From: Streptomyces atroolivaceus
GTDB lineage: Bacteria; Actinomycetota; Actinomycetes; Streptomycetales; Streptomycetaceae
DNA length: 64,000 nucleotides
Assembly: GCF_000717025.1 (NCBI RefSeq)
Contig: NZ_JNXG01000009.1
Location: forward strand, 124,001 to 188,000
Direction: 5' to 3'
The position numbers and the translations under genes were made by a program. A model generated the notes under the pieces. It worked only from the letters and a program-made list of their open reading frames with translations. It was not told the DNA's origin and did no database searches. Of the stretch, positions 50,701 through 59,683 are shown one piece after another; position 1 is the first letter of the stretch, and each line of letters begins with the position of its first letter.

Positions 50701-51108
50701 GTGAGCAGGTACGACAGGTACGACAGGTACGACGCCACCGACGAACAGTGGGAAGGGCTCGCCCAGGTCGTACCCCTGAGGGGCCGTAACGAATGGCCCT
50801 CCCGGATCGACCACAGTACGGTCCCCGACCAGCACGAGTCGGCGGAGCAGCGGCGCCTGGTCGTTCTGAGGGTCCAGGTGTTCGCGGACGCGCGCGAGGT
50901 GGCGGAGTACCTGGTGGCGCAGATTCCCGTGCTGCTGGACCTCACCGGAGCCGAGAACGACGTGGCCAAGCGGATCCTGGACTTCAGCAGCGGGGTGGTC
51001 TTCGGACTCGGCAGCGGGATGCACAGGGTGGACCGCAACGTCTTCCTGCTCGCACCGGTCGGCATGGAGGTCGAGGGAGTCACCGCGGCGGGCGTACCTC
51101 AATCGTAG
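50701..51108 (+). CDS. SepF-like cell-division protein (SepF paralogue)
   Basis: A 135-residue SepF-family protein. The core reads RRLVVLRVQVFADAREVAEY, DVAKRILDFSSGVVFGLGSG and VFLLAPVGMEVEG. SepF anchors FtsZ to the membrane. Streptomyces carry short paralogues (SflA/SflB) besides the true SepF in the division cluster, and this isolated short copy is likely one of them. The N-terminus has RYD three times from a perfect 9-bp repeat. GTG 50701 is preceded by GGGGTGG. It lies 75 bases after the conservon P450. Confidence 0.85.
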   Translation: MSRYDRYDRYDATDEQWEGLAQVVPLRGRNEWPSRIDHSTVPDQHESAEQRRLVVLRVQVFADAREVAEYLVAQIPVLLDLTGAENDVAKRILDFSSGVVFGLGSGMHRVDRNVFLLAPVGMEVEGVTAAGVPQS

Positions 51109-51163
51109 GAAGGTCGCGCGGGCGGAACGGTTCGCCGGTCACCGACGTGCGTACGGTCCGCTC

Positions 51164-52345
51164 ATGACTGTGATCTCCTCGATCTCCTCGGGGCGGACGG
51201 CTCCGCCGCCGGCCGGCGCGGCCCGCCCCGCCCGCCCTTTCGTCGGTGAACTCCGGCTCGACGCCTTCGCCTCGCACCGCCGGACCGTCATCCCGCTCGG
51301 GCCGCTCACGCTGCTCACCGGAGGCAGCGGCAGCGGGAAGTCGACCGCCCTCCGCGGGTACGAGGCGCTCGCGCGGCTGGCCGCCGGTGACACCCTCGAG
51401 GACGTCTTCCCCGACCCGGGGGCCTGGGTTCCCGAAGGCGTCGGCGCCGACGCGCAGGGGCGGCGGGGGTTCAGGCTCGGCTGCACGGTGGAGGGCCCGG
51501 CCGGCCCGGTGAGACTGGATCTCGCCGTGCAGGCCGAGCCCTCTCTCCGCATCGTCGGCGAGCGGCTGACGGACCTCGGCGAGACCCTGCTGAGCACAGC
51601 GCTGCGGGACCCCCGGCGCTCCTCCGTCCAGGCCGCCTGGCACACCGCCGGGGTGGTCCCGGTGACCCGTGCGCCCTTCCCCGACGACCGTCTCGGCACG
51701 GCGCTCCTGCCGTTGCGGGTCGCGGGGACGACGGACGGTCAGCTCAGGGTGCTGGCCGCCGCCGAACAGGTGGTGGTGGCACTGCGCTCCGCCTTCGTCT
51801 GTGATCCTCAGCCCCGGCGGATGCGTGCGGCCGTCCCGGTGGGGGAGGGGCGGCTGACCTCGTGCTGTGACAACCTCGCCGAGGTCCTGTACCGCACGCA
51901 CAGCCAGTGCGCCCAGCGGCACGCCAGGCTGGTCGCCAGCGCGGACACCGGGTGTGCGGGACCGGTGACGGGACTGACCGTCGAGCGCCTGGAGGACGGG
52001 ACCGTCCAGGCCCTCGCGGGCCGGGGCGCGGGCCGCAGCACACCCATCGGACGCCTCGGGGACGGCGAACTCCGTTACCTCGCCCATGCGCTCGTCCTGC
52101 TGACCGGACCCCACGTCCTGGTGGTGGACCCGGCGGCGGAGGTGCCGTCCGCCATGCAGGCGCTCACAGTCCTGGCCGACGGGCTCGACCGGGACCTGGA
52201 CGTCCGGCAGGCCGGGGAGTTGCTCGCGCTGGCGGCCGCGATCTGCGCGGACGGGCACATGCGCCTGCTGGGGACGGTCGGTGAGGCGGCCGCGGCAGCC
52301 GCCCGGGGGACGGCCGGTACGACGGTGGTAGACCTGGCACCGTGA
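51164..52345 (+). CDS. RecF/SMC-like AAA ATPase
   Basis: A 393-residue predicted ATPase. LRLDAFASHRRTVIPLGPLT and LLTGGSGSGKSTALRGYEAL give the Walker A region typical of AAA_21/RecF-type proteins. GRLGDGELRYLAHALVLL stands in the place of the ABC signature and VLVVDPAAEVP resembles Walker B with Asp-Pro in place of Asp-Glu, which may weaken hydrolysis. There is no obvious coiled coil, so it is not a full SMC protein. The stop overlaps the MazG-like gene start (GTGA at 52342-52345). The tight pairing suggests that the two proteins act together. Confidence 0.8.
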   Translation: MTVISSISSGRTAPPPAGAARPARPFVGELRLDAFASHRRTVIPLGPLTLLTGGSGSGKSTALRGYEALARLAAGDTLEDVFPDPGAWVPEGVGADAQGRRGFRLGCTVEGPAGPVRLDLAVQAEPSLRIVGERLTDLGETLLSTALRDPRRSSVQAAWHTAGVVPVTRAPFPDDRLGTALLPLRVAGTTDGQLRVLAAAEQVVVALRSAFVCDPQPRRMRAAVPVGEGRLTSCCDNLAEVLYRTHSQCAQRHARLVASADTGCAGPVTGLTVERLEDGTVQALAGRGAGRSTPIGRLGDGELRYLAHALVLLTGPHVLVVDPAAEVPSAMQALTVLADGLDRDLDVRQAGELLALAAAICADGHMRLLGTVGEAAAAAARGTAGTTVVDLAP

Positions 52346-52701
52346 CCGAACCGGATGTAGCGCAACTGCAGCGGCGACTGGCCGAATTCGCGGCTTCCCG
52401 TGCCTGGGAGCCGTACCACACCCCCAAGAACCTCTGCGCCGCACTGAGCGTGGAGGCGTCCGAACTCCTCGAGATCTTCCAGTGGCTGACGCCGGAACAG
52501 TCGGCGAGGGTCATGGAGGACCCCGAGACGGCGTTCCGCGTCACGGACGAGGTCGCGGACGTCCTCGCCTACCTGCTGCAGTTCTGCGAGGTTCTGGGCA
52601 TCGACGTGCTGGCGGCGCTGGCGGCCAAGATCGACCGGAATGAGCAGCGCTTCCCCGCGCCGGACCGTGGCGAGCCGACAGGTCGTCACTCTTCGGAGTG
52701 A
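52342..52701 (+). CDS. MazG-like nucleotide pyrophosphohydrolase
   Basis: A 119-residue all-alpha NTP pyrophosphatase of the MazG/RS21-C6 type. ALSVEASELLEIFQWLTPEQ contains the ExxE metal motif and VTDEVADVLAYLLQFCEVLG the ExxD motif. Such enzymes hydrolyse (d)NTPs, often non-canonical ones. Its GTG start overlaps the stop of the ATPase gene by four bases. A more A+T-rich gap (52702-52836) follows before the next gene. Confidence 0.9.
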   Translation: MTEPDVAQLQRRLAEFAASRAWEPYHTPKNLCAALSVEASELLEIFQWLTPEQSARVMEDPETAFRVTDEVADVLAYLLQFCEVLGIDVLAALAAKIDRNEQRFPAPDRGEPTGRHSSE

Positions 52702-52836
52702 TCGACTTGTGCACAATCGATTTCCTGTCCACAGATTTCCGATTTCCTCTGGCTTTCGTGTGCCGCACACCTCACTGTGGGTAATGAAGAGGTGAGCGGG
52801 TTCTTTCACGGGTGGTCTCGGCGACGGGGGAATCGC

Positions 52837-53367
52837 ATGGAAGCGGAGCGACTGATCGCGGCGGGCAGGAGCGCGCTGGCGGGGAGCCGGGGAGTGCCGG
52901 CCGTCATGGCGGAGGCATGGCAGGCCCAGGCACTCGCCCGCGCGGTCGGGGGGCAGCTGGCGAGTCGAGGGCCCGTGGAGTTACGGACGGAGGCGCGTGC
53001 CCTCAGCGAGACCTGCGCGCTGGGCAACGCCGTGCTCGACCACCCGATGGTCCCGGCCGGAGGGGTGCGGGCGTCGCAGCTCACCGAGGTGGCGCACGTA
53101 CCCCAAGCCTTGGCGGCTCTCGTGCTGCTGCTCGGCGAGGCGGGCATCGCGCTGGTGGGCGTGGCCTGCGGTACGGAGGAGGAGGGGCTCTACTGGCAGT
53201 GCATCGAGGCGATAGACGCCGTCGACGAGTCGGTCGACCGGGTCCACGGCATGCTGAGACGGCTTGCCGAGCATGAGCGGGAGCACGAGCAGGAGCCGGA
53301 CCAGGAGAACGACGGCCCGTTCGGAGGGATCCGCGGGCCGGCGGGTTTCGTCGCCGGGCAGTCGTGA
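52837..53367 (+). CDS. DUF6099-like protein
   Basis: A 176-residue helical protein. MEAERLIAAGRSALAGSRGV, AEAWQAQALARAVGGQLASR and EGLYWQCIEAIDAVDESVDR resemble the actinomycete family I know as DUF6099; the name is from memory. No enzymatic motif is seen. The C-terminal tail is charged and variable (EHEREHEQEPDQEND). GGGGGA precedes ATG 52837 at good spacing. The upstream 135 bases are A+T-rich and probably hold its promoter. Confidence 0.7.
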   Translation: MEAERLIAAGRSALAGSRGVPAVMAEAWQAQALARAVGGQLASRGPVELRTEARALSETCALGNAVLDHPMVPAGGVRASQLTEVAHVPQALAALVLLLGEAGIALVGVACGTEEEGLYWQCIEAIDAVDESVDRVHGMLRRLAEHEREHEQEPDQENDGPFGGIRGPAGFVAGQS

Positions 53368-53457
53368 GCCGGGTGGAGGGGAGCGCCCACCACCCACCTC
53401 GGGGGAGGAGGGCAGGGGAGGACAGGGCGCGGGCTCTCCAAGGTGCAGGATGGAGGC

Positions 53458-54381
53458 ATGGATCTTCGAATCTTCACCGAGCCCCAGCAAGGGGCGAGCT
53501 ACGACACCCTGCTGACCGTCGCCAAGGCCACCGAGGACCTCGGCTTCGACGCCTTCTACCGGTCCGACCACTACCTGCGCATGGGTTCGGGAGACGGCTT
53601 GCCCGGCCCGACCGACGCCTGGATCACCCTGGCCGGTCTGGCCCGTGAGACCAAGCGGATCCGCCTCGGCACCCTGATGACGGCGGGCACCTTCCGGCTG
53701 CCCGGCGTGCTGGCCATCCAGGTCGCCCAGGTCGACCAGATGTCCGGTGGCCGGGTCGAGCTGGGCCTGGGTGCCGGCTGGTTCGAGGAGGAGCACAAGG
53801 CGTACGGCATCCCCTTCCCGAAGGAGAAGTTCGGCCGGCTGGAGGAGCAGCTGGCCATCATCACGGGACTGTGGGAGACCGAGACCGGCAAGACGTTCAG
53901 CTACGACGGGACGTACTACCAGCTCACCGACTCGCCGGCGCTCCCGAAGCCCGCCCAGGACAAGGTCCCGGTCCTGATCGGCGGTCACGGCGCGGTCCGT
54001 ACGCCGAGGCTGGCCGCGCGGTACGCCGACGAGTTCAACATCCCCTTCGCGTCGATCGAGGACAGCGAGAAGCAGTTCGGCCGGGTCAGGGACGCGGCCG
54101 TGGCGGTCGGCCGGGCCCCCGACGACCTGGTGTATTCGAACGCTCTGGTGGTGTGTGTCGGGAAGAACGACGCGGAGGTGGCGCGGCGCGCGTCCGCCAT
54201 CGGGCGCGAGGTCGAGGAGATCAAGGCGAACGGGCTGGCGGGCTCACCCGACGAGGTGGTCGACAAGATCGGCCGGTACGCCGCCATCGGCTCGTCCCGG
54301 ATCTACCTCCAGGTCCTGGACCTGCACGACCTGGATCACCTGGACCTGATCTCGTCGCAGGTCCAGTCGCAGCTGGGCTGA
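53458..54381 (+). CDS. LLM-class F420-dependent oxidoreductase
   Basis: A 307-residue luciferase-like TIM-barrel protein. MDLRIFTEPQQGASYDTLLT, FDAFYRSDHYLRMG, RLGTLMTAGTFRLPGVLAIQ, GRVELGLGAGWFEEEHKAYG and VPVLIGGHGAVRTPRLAARY are typical of the F420-dependent TIGR03560-like group. It probably reduces or oxidises a small substrate with coenzyme F420, substrate unknown. GGAGG is only one base before ATG 53458, too close to act normally, while CAGGAT lies six bases upstream, so the transcript may be leaderless. Confidence 0.9.
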   Translation: MDLRIFTEPQQGASYDTLLTVAKATEDLGFDAFYRSDHYLRMGSGDGLPGPTDAWITLAGLARETKRIRLGTLMTAGTFRLPGVLAIQVAQVDQMSGGRVELGLGAGWFEEEHKAYGIPFPKEKFGRLEEQLAIITGLWETETGKTFSYDGTYYQLTDSPALPKPAQDKVPVLIGGHGAVRTPRLAARYADEFNIPFASIEDSEKQFGRVRDAAVAVGRAPDDLVYSNALVVCVGKNDAEVARRASAIGREVEEIKANGLAGSPDEVVDKIGRYAAIGSSRIYLQVLDLHDLDHLDLISSQVQSQLG

Positions 54382-54594
54382 CGGGGCCGCCCGGCCGAAC
54401 GGCCGCGCCCGCCGACCTCCCCACCGGACGGGGGAACAGCCGGCAGGACGGGATAAACGGCCCGTCCCGTCGGCAGGACGGCACCGCCCGTCCGGCCCGG
54501 TGGCGGAACGGTCCGCGTGACCGAGAGGAACCAGCTCACGGATCGGACCGCGGCCGCGGGACCGACCGCAGCCTGCCGACAGCAAGGAGCAGAT

Positions 54595-55530
54595 GTGCAC
54601 ACCGCCCGGACACCGGATGTCCCGCCCGGCCGTACGCTCGGCGAGGCGCTCGCCGAGGGGACCGTTCTGCTGGACGGGGGCCTCTCCAACCAGTTGGAGG
54701 CGCAGGGCTGCGACCTGTCCGACGCCCTGTGGTCGGCCCGGCTGCTGAGTGATGCGCCCCAGCAGATCGAGGCCGCCCACGCGGCCTACGCGCGGGCAGG
54801 TGCGCAGGTGCTCATCACCGCCAGCTATCAGGCGACCTTCGAAGGGTTCGCGCGGCGCGGGACCGGACGGGCGCGGGCAGCGGAGCTGTTGGCCGACAGC
54901 GTGAAGTCGGCACGCCGTGCGGGCGCGGTGACGGGGAGGGAACTCTGGGTCGCCGCCTCGGTCGGACCGTACGGCGCGATGCTCGCGGACGGCAGCGAGT
55001 ACCGGGGGCGGTACGGACTGACCGTCCGGGAGCTGGCGCGTTTCCACCGGCCAAGGGTGGAGACGCTGGCCGAGGCGGCACCCGATGTGCTGGCGCTGGA
55101 GACGGTGCCGGACATCGACGAGGCCGAGGCCCTGCTGCGGGTGGTCCAGGAGTTCGAGGTGCCGGTCTGGCTCTCCTACAGCGTGGCGGGCGACCGGACC
55201 AGGGCGGGGCAGCCTCTGGCAGAGGCCTTCGGGCTCGTCGCCGGCATCGACCAGGTGGTGGCCGTCGGGGTCAACTGCTGCGACCCCGACGACGCCGACC
55301 GCGCGGTGGAGGTGGCGTCCGCGGCCACCGGCAAGCCCGTCGTCGTGTACCCGAACAGTGGGGAGGAGTGGGACGCCGACGGCCGGGAGTGGACCGGGAG
55401 AGACACCTTCGAACCGGACAGGGTGCGGGACTGGCAACGGGCGGGGGCGCGGCTGGTCGGCGGCTGCTGCCGGGTGGGCCCGTCCGAGATCGCGGCGCTG
55501 GCTGAGCGGCTGAAGTCGCCAGGAGCCTGA
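54595..55530 (+). CDS. mmuM: Homocysteine S-methyltransferase
   Basis: A 311-residue enzyme with the barrel fold of betaine/S-methylmethionine:homocysteine methyltransferases. VLLDGGLSNQLEAQGCDLSD opens the domain, ITASYQATFEGFARRG follows, GVNCCDP and GGCCRVGP hold the three zinc cysteines. It makes methionine from homocysteine, likely with S-methylmethionine as donor. AAGGAG precedes GTG 54595 at short spacing. The 213 bases before it contain two CGGCAGGACGG direct repeats but no gene. Confidence 0.9.
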   Translation: MHTARTPDVPPGRTLGEALAEGTVLLDGGLSNQLEAQGCDLSDALWSARLLSDAPQQIEAAHAAYARAGAQVLITASYQATFEGFARRGTGRARAAELLADSVKSARRAGAVTGRELWVAASVGPYGAMLADGSEYRGRYGLTVRELARFHRPRVETLAEAAPDVLALETVPDIDEAEALLRVVQEFEVPVWLSYSVAGDRTRAGQPLAEAFGLVAGIDQVVAVGVNCCDPDDADRAVEVASAATGKPVVVYPNSGEEWDADGREWTGRDTFEPDRVRDWQRAGARLVGGCCRVGPSEIAALAERLKSPGA

Positions 55531-55560
55531 AAATGCCTGGTGGGAGACAGGACACCGGAT

Positions 55561-55566
55561 CATACT
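55561..55566 (+). promoter_or_regulatory. -10 hexamer of the leaderless hen1-pnkp transcript
   Basis: CATACT lies seven bases before GTG 55574 with no ribosome site between. Confidence 0.5.
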
Positions 55567-55573
55567 CGGACAC

Positions 55574-57049
55574 GTGTTCCTGACTATCAGCACCACCGGC
55601 ACCCCTGAGCGTCCCGCCACCGATCTCGGCTTTCTGCTGCACAAGCATCCCGACAAGGCGCAGACGTTCTCGACCTCGCACGGCACCGCCCACGTCTTCT
55701 ACCCCGAGGCGTCGGCGGAGCGCTGTACGGCCGCGCTGCTGCTGGAGGTGGATCCGGTGGCTCTGGTGAGGCGCGGCAAGGGCAAGGGCCGGGGCGGAGC
55801 ACCCGACGCGGCCCTCGCTCAGTACGTCAACGACCGTCCGTACGCGGCGTCGTCCCTGTTGTCGGTCGCGATGACGACGGTGTTCAAGTCCGCGCTGAAC
55901 GGGGCGTGCCGGGCGATGCCCGACCGGGCCCTGGAGCCGCTGCCGCTGCGGATCGAGGTTCCCGCGCTGCCCGCACGCGGTGGGGCGGAGCTGGTGCACA
56001 AGCTCTTCGCGCCGCTCGGCTGGACACGCGTGGACGCCGTGGCCGTCCCGCTGGACGAGCGGTTCCCGGAGTGGGGTGACTCGCGCTACGTGGGGCTGGT
56101 GCTGGAGGGGGAGTTGCGGCTCGCGGACGCCTTGCGCCAGTTGTACGTGCTGCTGCCGGTGCTCGACGACGCCAAGCACTACTGGGTCGCACCCGACGAG
56201 GTGGACAAGCTCCTCCGGGCCGGCGAGGGCTGGCTGGCGGGTCACCCCGAGCAGACTCTGATCACCAGCCGTTATCTCTCCCGTCGCCGGGGGCTGACGC
56301 GGCAGGCGACGGAGCGGCTGGAGCTGGTGCGGCTGGCGGAGTCGGACGACCTCGAGGTGGAGAGCGTCGACAACGCGGTGGACGAGAACACCGACACGGA
56401 GGAGAGGCCGGTACCGCTCGCCGAGCAGCGCCGCGCGGCGATCCTGGAAGCCCTCCGCGCGGCCGGGGCGAGCCGGGTACTCGATCTGGGCTGCGGCCAG
56501 GGCCAGTTGGTGCAGGCGCTGCTCAAGGACGTGCGTTTCACGGAGATCGTCGGGGTCGACGTGTCGATGCGCGCCCTGACCGTCGCCGCACGCCGGCTGA
56601 AGCTGGACCGGATGGGCGAGCGGCAGGCCGGGCGAATCACCCTCCGGCAGGGCGCGCTCACCTACACCGACAAGCGGCTGAAGGGCTACGACGCCGCTGT
56701 GCTGAGCGAGGTGATCGAGCACCTCGACCTGCCGCGGCTCCCCGCCCTCGAGTACGCGGTGTTCGGATCCGCGCGACCGCGGACCGTGCTGGTGACCACG
56801 CCCAACGTCGAGTACAACGTCCGCTGGGAGACACTTCCCGCCGGGCACGTCCGCCACGGCGACCACCGCTTCGAGTGGACCAGGGAGGAATTCCGGGACT
56901 GGGCGGGGCAGGTGGCCGGACGCCACGGCTACGCGGTGGAGTTCGCGCCCGTGGGGCCGGAGGACCCCGAGGTGGGGCCTCCCACACAGATGGCCGTGTT
57001 CACGATGACCACGGCCCAGGAGACGACGAAGGAGGCGAAGGCCGCATGA
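55574..57049 (+). CDS. hen1: RNA 3'-terminal ribose 2'-O-methyltransferase Hen1
   Basis: A 491-residue bacterial Hen1. The N-terminal part (about 1-245, DLGFLLHKHPDKAQTFSTSH, YVNDRPYAASSLLSVAMTTV) is the domain that activates the ligase partner. The C-terminal methyltransferase has VLDLGCGQGQLVQALL for S-adenosylmethionine, LSEVIEHLDLPR with metal-binding Glu/Glu/His, and GDHRFEWTREEFRDWA. Bacterial Hen1 methylates the 2'-OH at a cleaved RNA end before Pnkp seals it, which protects the repaired RNA from being cut again. GTG start is probably leaderless (CATACT seven bases upstream). The stop overlaps the pnkp ATG (ATGA). Confidence 0.95.
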   Translation: MFLTISTTGTPERPATDLGFLLHKHPDKAQTFSTSHGTAHVFYPEASAERCTAALLLEVDPVALVRRGKGKGRGGAPDAALAQYVNDRPYAASSLLSVAMTTVFKSALNGACRAMPDRALEPLPLRIEVPALPARGGAELVHKLFAPLGWTRVDAVAVPLDERFPEWGDSRYVGLVLEGELRLADALRQLYVLLPVLDDAKHYWVAPDEVDKLLRAGEGWLAGHPEQTLITSRYLSRRRGLTRQATERLELVRLAESDDLEVESVDNAVDENTDTEERPVPLAEQRRAAILEALRAAGASRVLDLGCGQGQLVQALLKDVRFTEIVGVDVSMRALTVAARRLKLDRMGERQAGRITLRQGALTYTDKRLKGYDAAVLSEVIEHLDLPRLPALEYAVFGSARPRTVLVTTPNVEYNVRWETLPAGHVRHGDHRFEWTREEFRDWAGQVAGRHGYAVEFAPVGPEDPEVGPPTQMAVFTMTTAQETTKEAKAA

Positions 57050-59616
57050 CCACCACCCCTCGCACGCTGCCGGTGACCGACCTGTCCCTCGTCGTCCTCA
57101 TCGGCGCCAGCGGATCGGGCAAGTCGACCTTCGCCCGCAAGCACTTCAAGCCGACCGAGATCGTCTCCTCGGACTTCTGCCGAGGTCTCGTCGCCGACGA
57201 CGAGAACGACCAGAGCGCCAGCCGTGACGCCTTCGACGTGCTGCACTACATCGCGGGCAAGCGTCTCGCCGCAGGCCGGATCACTGTCGTCGACGCCACC
57301 AACGTGCAGCCGGAGAGCCGCAGACAGCTCGTGCAGCTGGCCCGGCAGTACGACGTGCTGCCCGTCGCCATCGTCCTGGACATGCCGGAAGAGCTCTGCC
57401 AGGCGCGCAACGCCACCCGGCCGGACCGTGCCGGCATGCCCCGCCACGTCGTACAGCGCCACCGCCGTGAACTGCGGCGCTCGTTGCGCGGTCTGGAGCG
57501 CGAAGGCTTCCGCAAGGTGCACGTCCTGCGCACCGAGGAGGAGGCCGACGCCGCCGAAGTCGTCCTGGAGCGCCGTTACAACGACCTCCGGCACCTCACC
57601 GGCCCGTTCGACATCATCGGTGACATCCACGGCTGCAGCTCCGAGCTGGACACCCTGCTCGGCAAGCTGGGCTACAAGGACGGCACGCACCCCGAGGGCC
57701 GTACCGCCGTGTTCGTGGGCGACCTCGTCGACCGCGGCCCCGACAGCCCCGGTGTCCTGCGCCGGGTCATGTCCATGGTGGCCTCGGGCGACGCGCTGTG
57801 CGTCCCCGGCAACCACGAGAACAAGCTCGGCCGCTACCTCAAGGGCCGCAAGGTCCAGCACAGCCACGGGCTCGCGGAAACCGTGGAGCAGCTGGAGCGG
57901 GAGGACGCCGAGCACCCCGAGTTCCGTGAGCAGGTGGCGGAGTTCATCGACGGACTGGTGAGCCACTACGTCCTCGACGGGGGAAAGCTGGTCGTCTGCC
58001 ACGCCGGGCTGCCCGAGAAGTACCACGGGCGTACCTCCGGACGGGTCCGTTCGCACGCGCTGTACGGGGACACGACCGGCGAGACCGACGAGTTCGGCCT
58101 GCCCGTGCGCTACCCGTGGGCCGAGGACTACCGGGGCAGTGCAGCGGTGGTCTACGGCCACACACCGGTACCCACCGCGTCCTGGGTGAACAACACCCTG
58201 TGCCTGGACACCGGGGCGGTCTTCGGAGGGAAGATGACCGCACTGCGCTGGCCGGAGCGCGAGCTCGTCGACGTACCGGCCGAGCGCGTCTGGTACGAGC
58301 CGGTCAAGCCGCTGACCACCGAGGCCCCCGGAGGCAGGGAGGGCCGGCCGCTCGACCTCGCCGATGTGCAGGGCCGCCGCATCGTGGAGACCCGGCACAT
58401 GGGCCGCATCGCGGTGCGCGAGGAGAACGCGGCGGCCGCGCTCGAGGTCATGAGCCGGTTCGCCGTCGACCCCAGGCTGCTGGCCTACCTCCCGCCGACC
58501 ATGGCGCCGACCGCCACGTCCCGTGAGGAGGGGTTCCTGGAGCATCCGGCCGAGGCCTTCGCGCAGTACCGCGAGGACGGCGTCGCCAAGGTCGTGTGCG
58601 AGGAGAAGCACATGGGATCGCGTGCCGTGGCGCTGGTCTGCCGCGACGCCGGCACCGCCCGTGAGCGCTTCGGTGCTGGGGACGCCTCCCACGCCGGTGG
58701 TGGGGGAGGCCCCACCGGTGCCCTCTACACCCGCACCGGGCGGCCGTTCCTGGACGACACGGCCCTCACCGAGGTCGTCCTCGGCCGGCTGCGCGCGGCC
58801 GTCACCGCCGCCGGGCTCTGGGAGGAGTGGGACACCGACTGGGTGGTGCTCGACGCCGAGTTGATGCCCTGGTCCCTCAAGGCCGCCGGGCTGCTGCGTT
58901 CGCAGTACGCGGCGGTGGGCGCGGCCGCCGGTGCGGTCCTGCCCGTGGCCGAGGGCGCTCTGGCAGCGGCGGCCGCCCGTGGTGTCGACGTCGGCGGCCT
59001 CGCCGCCCGTCAGCGGGGGCGTGCCCTGGACGCCGCCGCCTTCACGGAGGCGTACCGCCGCTACTGCTGGAGCACCGAAGGGCTGGACGGCGTCCGGCTC
59101 GCGCCGTTCCAGATCCTCGCGGTGCAGGGCCGCTCGCTCGCCGCCGTGCCGCACGACGAGCAGCTGGCGTGGCTGGACCGTCTCGTCGAGCACGACCCGA
59201 GCGGTCTGCTCCAGGTCACCCGGCGCCTGGTCGTGGACACGGGTGACGAGGCCTCCGTGCGTTCCGGCATCGACTGGTGGCTGGAGATGACCGGACGCGG
59301 CGGCGAGGGCATGGTCGTGAAGCCGCTCGGCGCCCTGGAGCGGGACGCCAAGGGCAGGCTCGTCCAGCCGGGCATCAAGGTGCGCGGCCGGGAGTACCTG
59401 CGGATCATCTACGGTCCCGAGTACACGCGGCCGGACAATCTGGAGCGGCTGCGTTCCCGGTTCCTCGGCCACAAGCGGTCACTGGCCCTGCGGGAGTACG
59501 CCCTCGGTCTCGAGGCGCTCGACCGGCTGGCCGACGGAGAGCCGCTGTGGCGGGTCCACGAGGCGGTCTTCGCCGTCCTGGCCCTGGAGTCGGAGCCCGT
59601 CGATCCCCGGCTGTAG
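57046..59616 (+). CDS. pnkp: Polynucleotide kinase-phosphatase-ligase Pnkp
   Basis: An 856-residue three-domain RNA repair enzyme. The kinase has GASGSGKST near residue 20. The metallophosphoesterase has GDIHGC, GDLVDRG and GNHE. The adenylyltransferase/ligase has [12 protein letters not shown] with the nucleophilic lysine near residue 521 and ends with [11 protein letters not shown]. Pnkp heals 2',3'-cyclic phosphate and 5'-OH ends and, with Hen1, seals broken RNA such as tRNA cut by ribotoxins. Residues about 543-560 ([16 protein letters not shown]) are a glycine-rich insertion encoded by a hairpin-forming stretch at 58675-58725. ATG 57046 overlaps the hen1 stop. Confidence 0.96.
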   Translation: MTTTPRTLPVTDLSLVVLIGASGSGKSTFARKHFKPTEIVSSDFCRGLVADDENDQSASRDAFDVLHYIAGKRLAAGRITVVDATNVQPESRRQLVQLARQYDVLPVAIVLDMPEELCQARNATRPDRAGMPRHVVQRHRRELRRSLRGLEREGFRKVHVLRTEEEADAAEVVLERRYNDLRHLTGPFDIIGDIHGCSSELDTLLGKLGYKDGTHPEGRTAVFVGDLVDRGPDSPGVLRRVMSMVASGDALCVPGNHENKLGRYLKGRKVQHSHGLAETVEQLEREDAEHPEFREQVAEFIDGLVSHYVLDGGKLVVCHAGLPEKYHGRTSGRVRSHALYGDTTGETDEFGLPVRYPWAEDYRGSAAVVYGHTPVPTASWVNNTLCLDTGAVFGGKMTALRWPERELVDVPAERVWYEPVKPLTTEAPGGREGRPLDLADVQGRRIVETRHMGRIAVREENAAAALEVMSRFAVDPRLLAYLPPTMAPTATSREEGFLEHPAEAFAQYREDGVAKVVCEEKHMGSRAVALVCRDAGTARERFGAGDASHAGGGGGPTGALYTRTGRPFLDDTALTEVVLGRLRAAVTAAGLWEEWDTDWVVLDAELMPWSLKAAGLLRSQYAAVGAAAGAVLPVAEGALAAAAARGVDVGGLAARQRGRALDAAAFTEAYRRYCWSTEGLDGVRLAPFQILAVQGRSLAAVPHDEQLAWLDRLVEHDPSGLLQVTRRLVVDTGDEASVRSGIDWWLEMTGRGGEGMVVKPLGALERDAKGRLVQPGIKVRGREYLRIIYGPEYTRPDNLERLRSRFLGHKRSLALREYALGLEALDRLADGEPLWRVHEAVFAVLALESEPVDPRL
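58675..58725 (+). repeat. REP-like hairpin sequence inside pnkp
   Basis: GGGGACGCCTCCCAC and GTGGGGGAGGCCCC, separated by about eight bases, form an imperfect hairpin within the ligase-coding part. It resembles short G/C-rich hairpin elements scattered through Streptomyces genomes. It keeps the frame and encodes a Gly/Ala-rich loop. Confidence 0.5.
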
Positions 59617-59683
59617 GCCGGCCCGCCGGAATCGGGTGGCGGTTCGCAGGGTGAACGGCGCTCCGCGCGGTGAGGATGAGGAC

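Noticed and set aside
52702..52836. DnaA boxes or a replication origin in A+T-rich DNA
   Set aside because: CTGTCCACA and a TGTGGGTAA resemble DnaA boxes, but two imperfect sites without dnaA or dnaN nearby do not make an origin. A promoter region is more likely.
56929..59472. Minus-strand open frame opposite pnkp
   Set aside because: Composition (Val, Gly, Leu, His, Arg) is typical of reverse-complement shadow frames; Pnkp on the plus strand is unambiguous.
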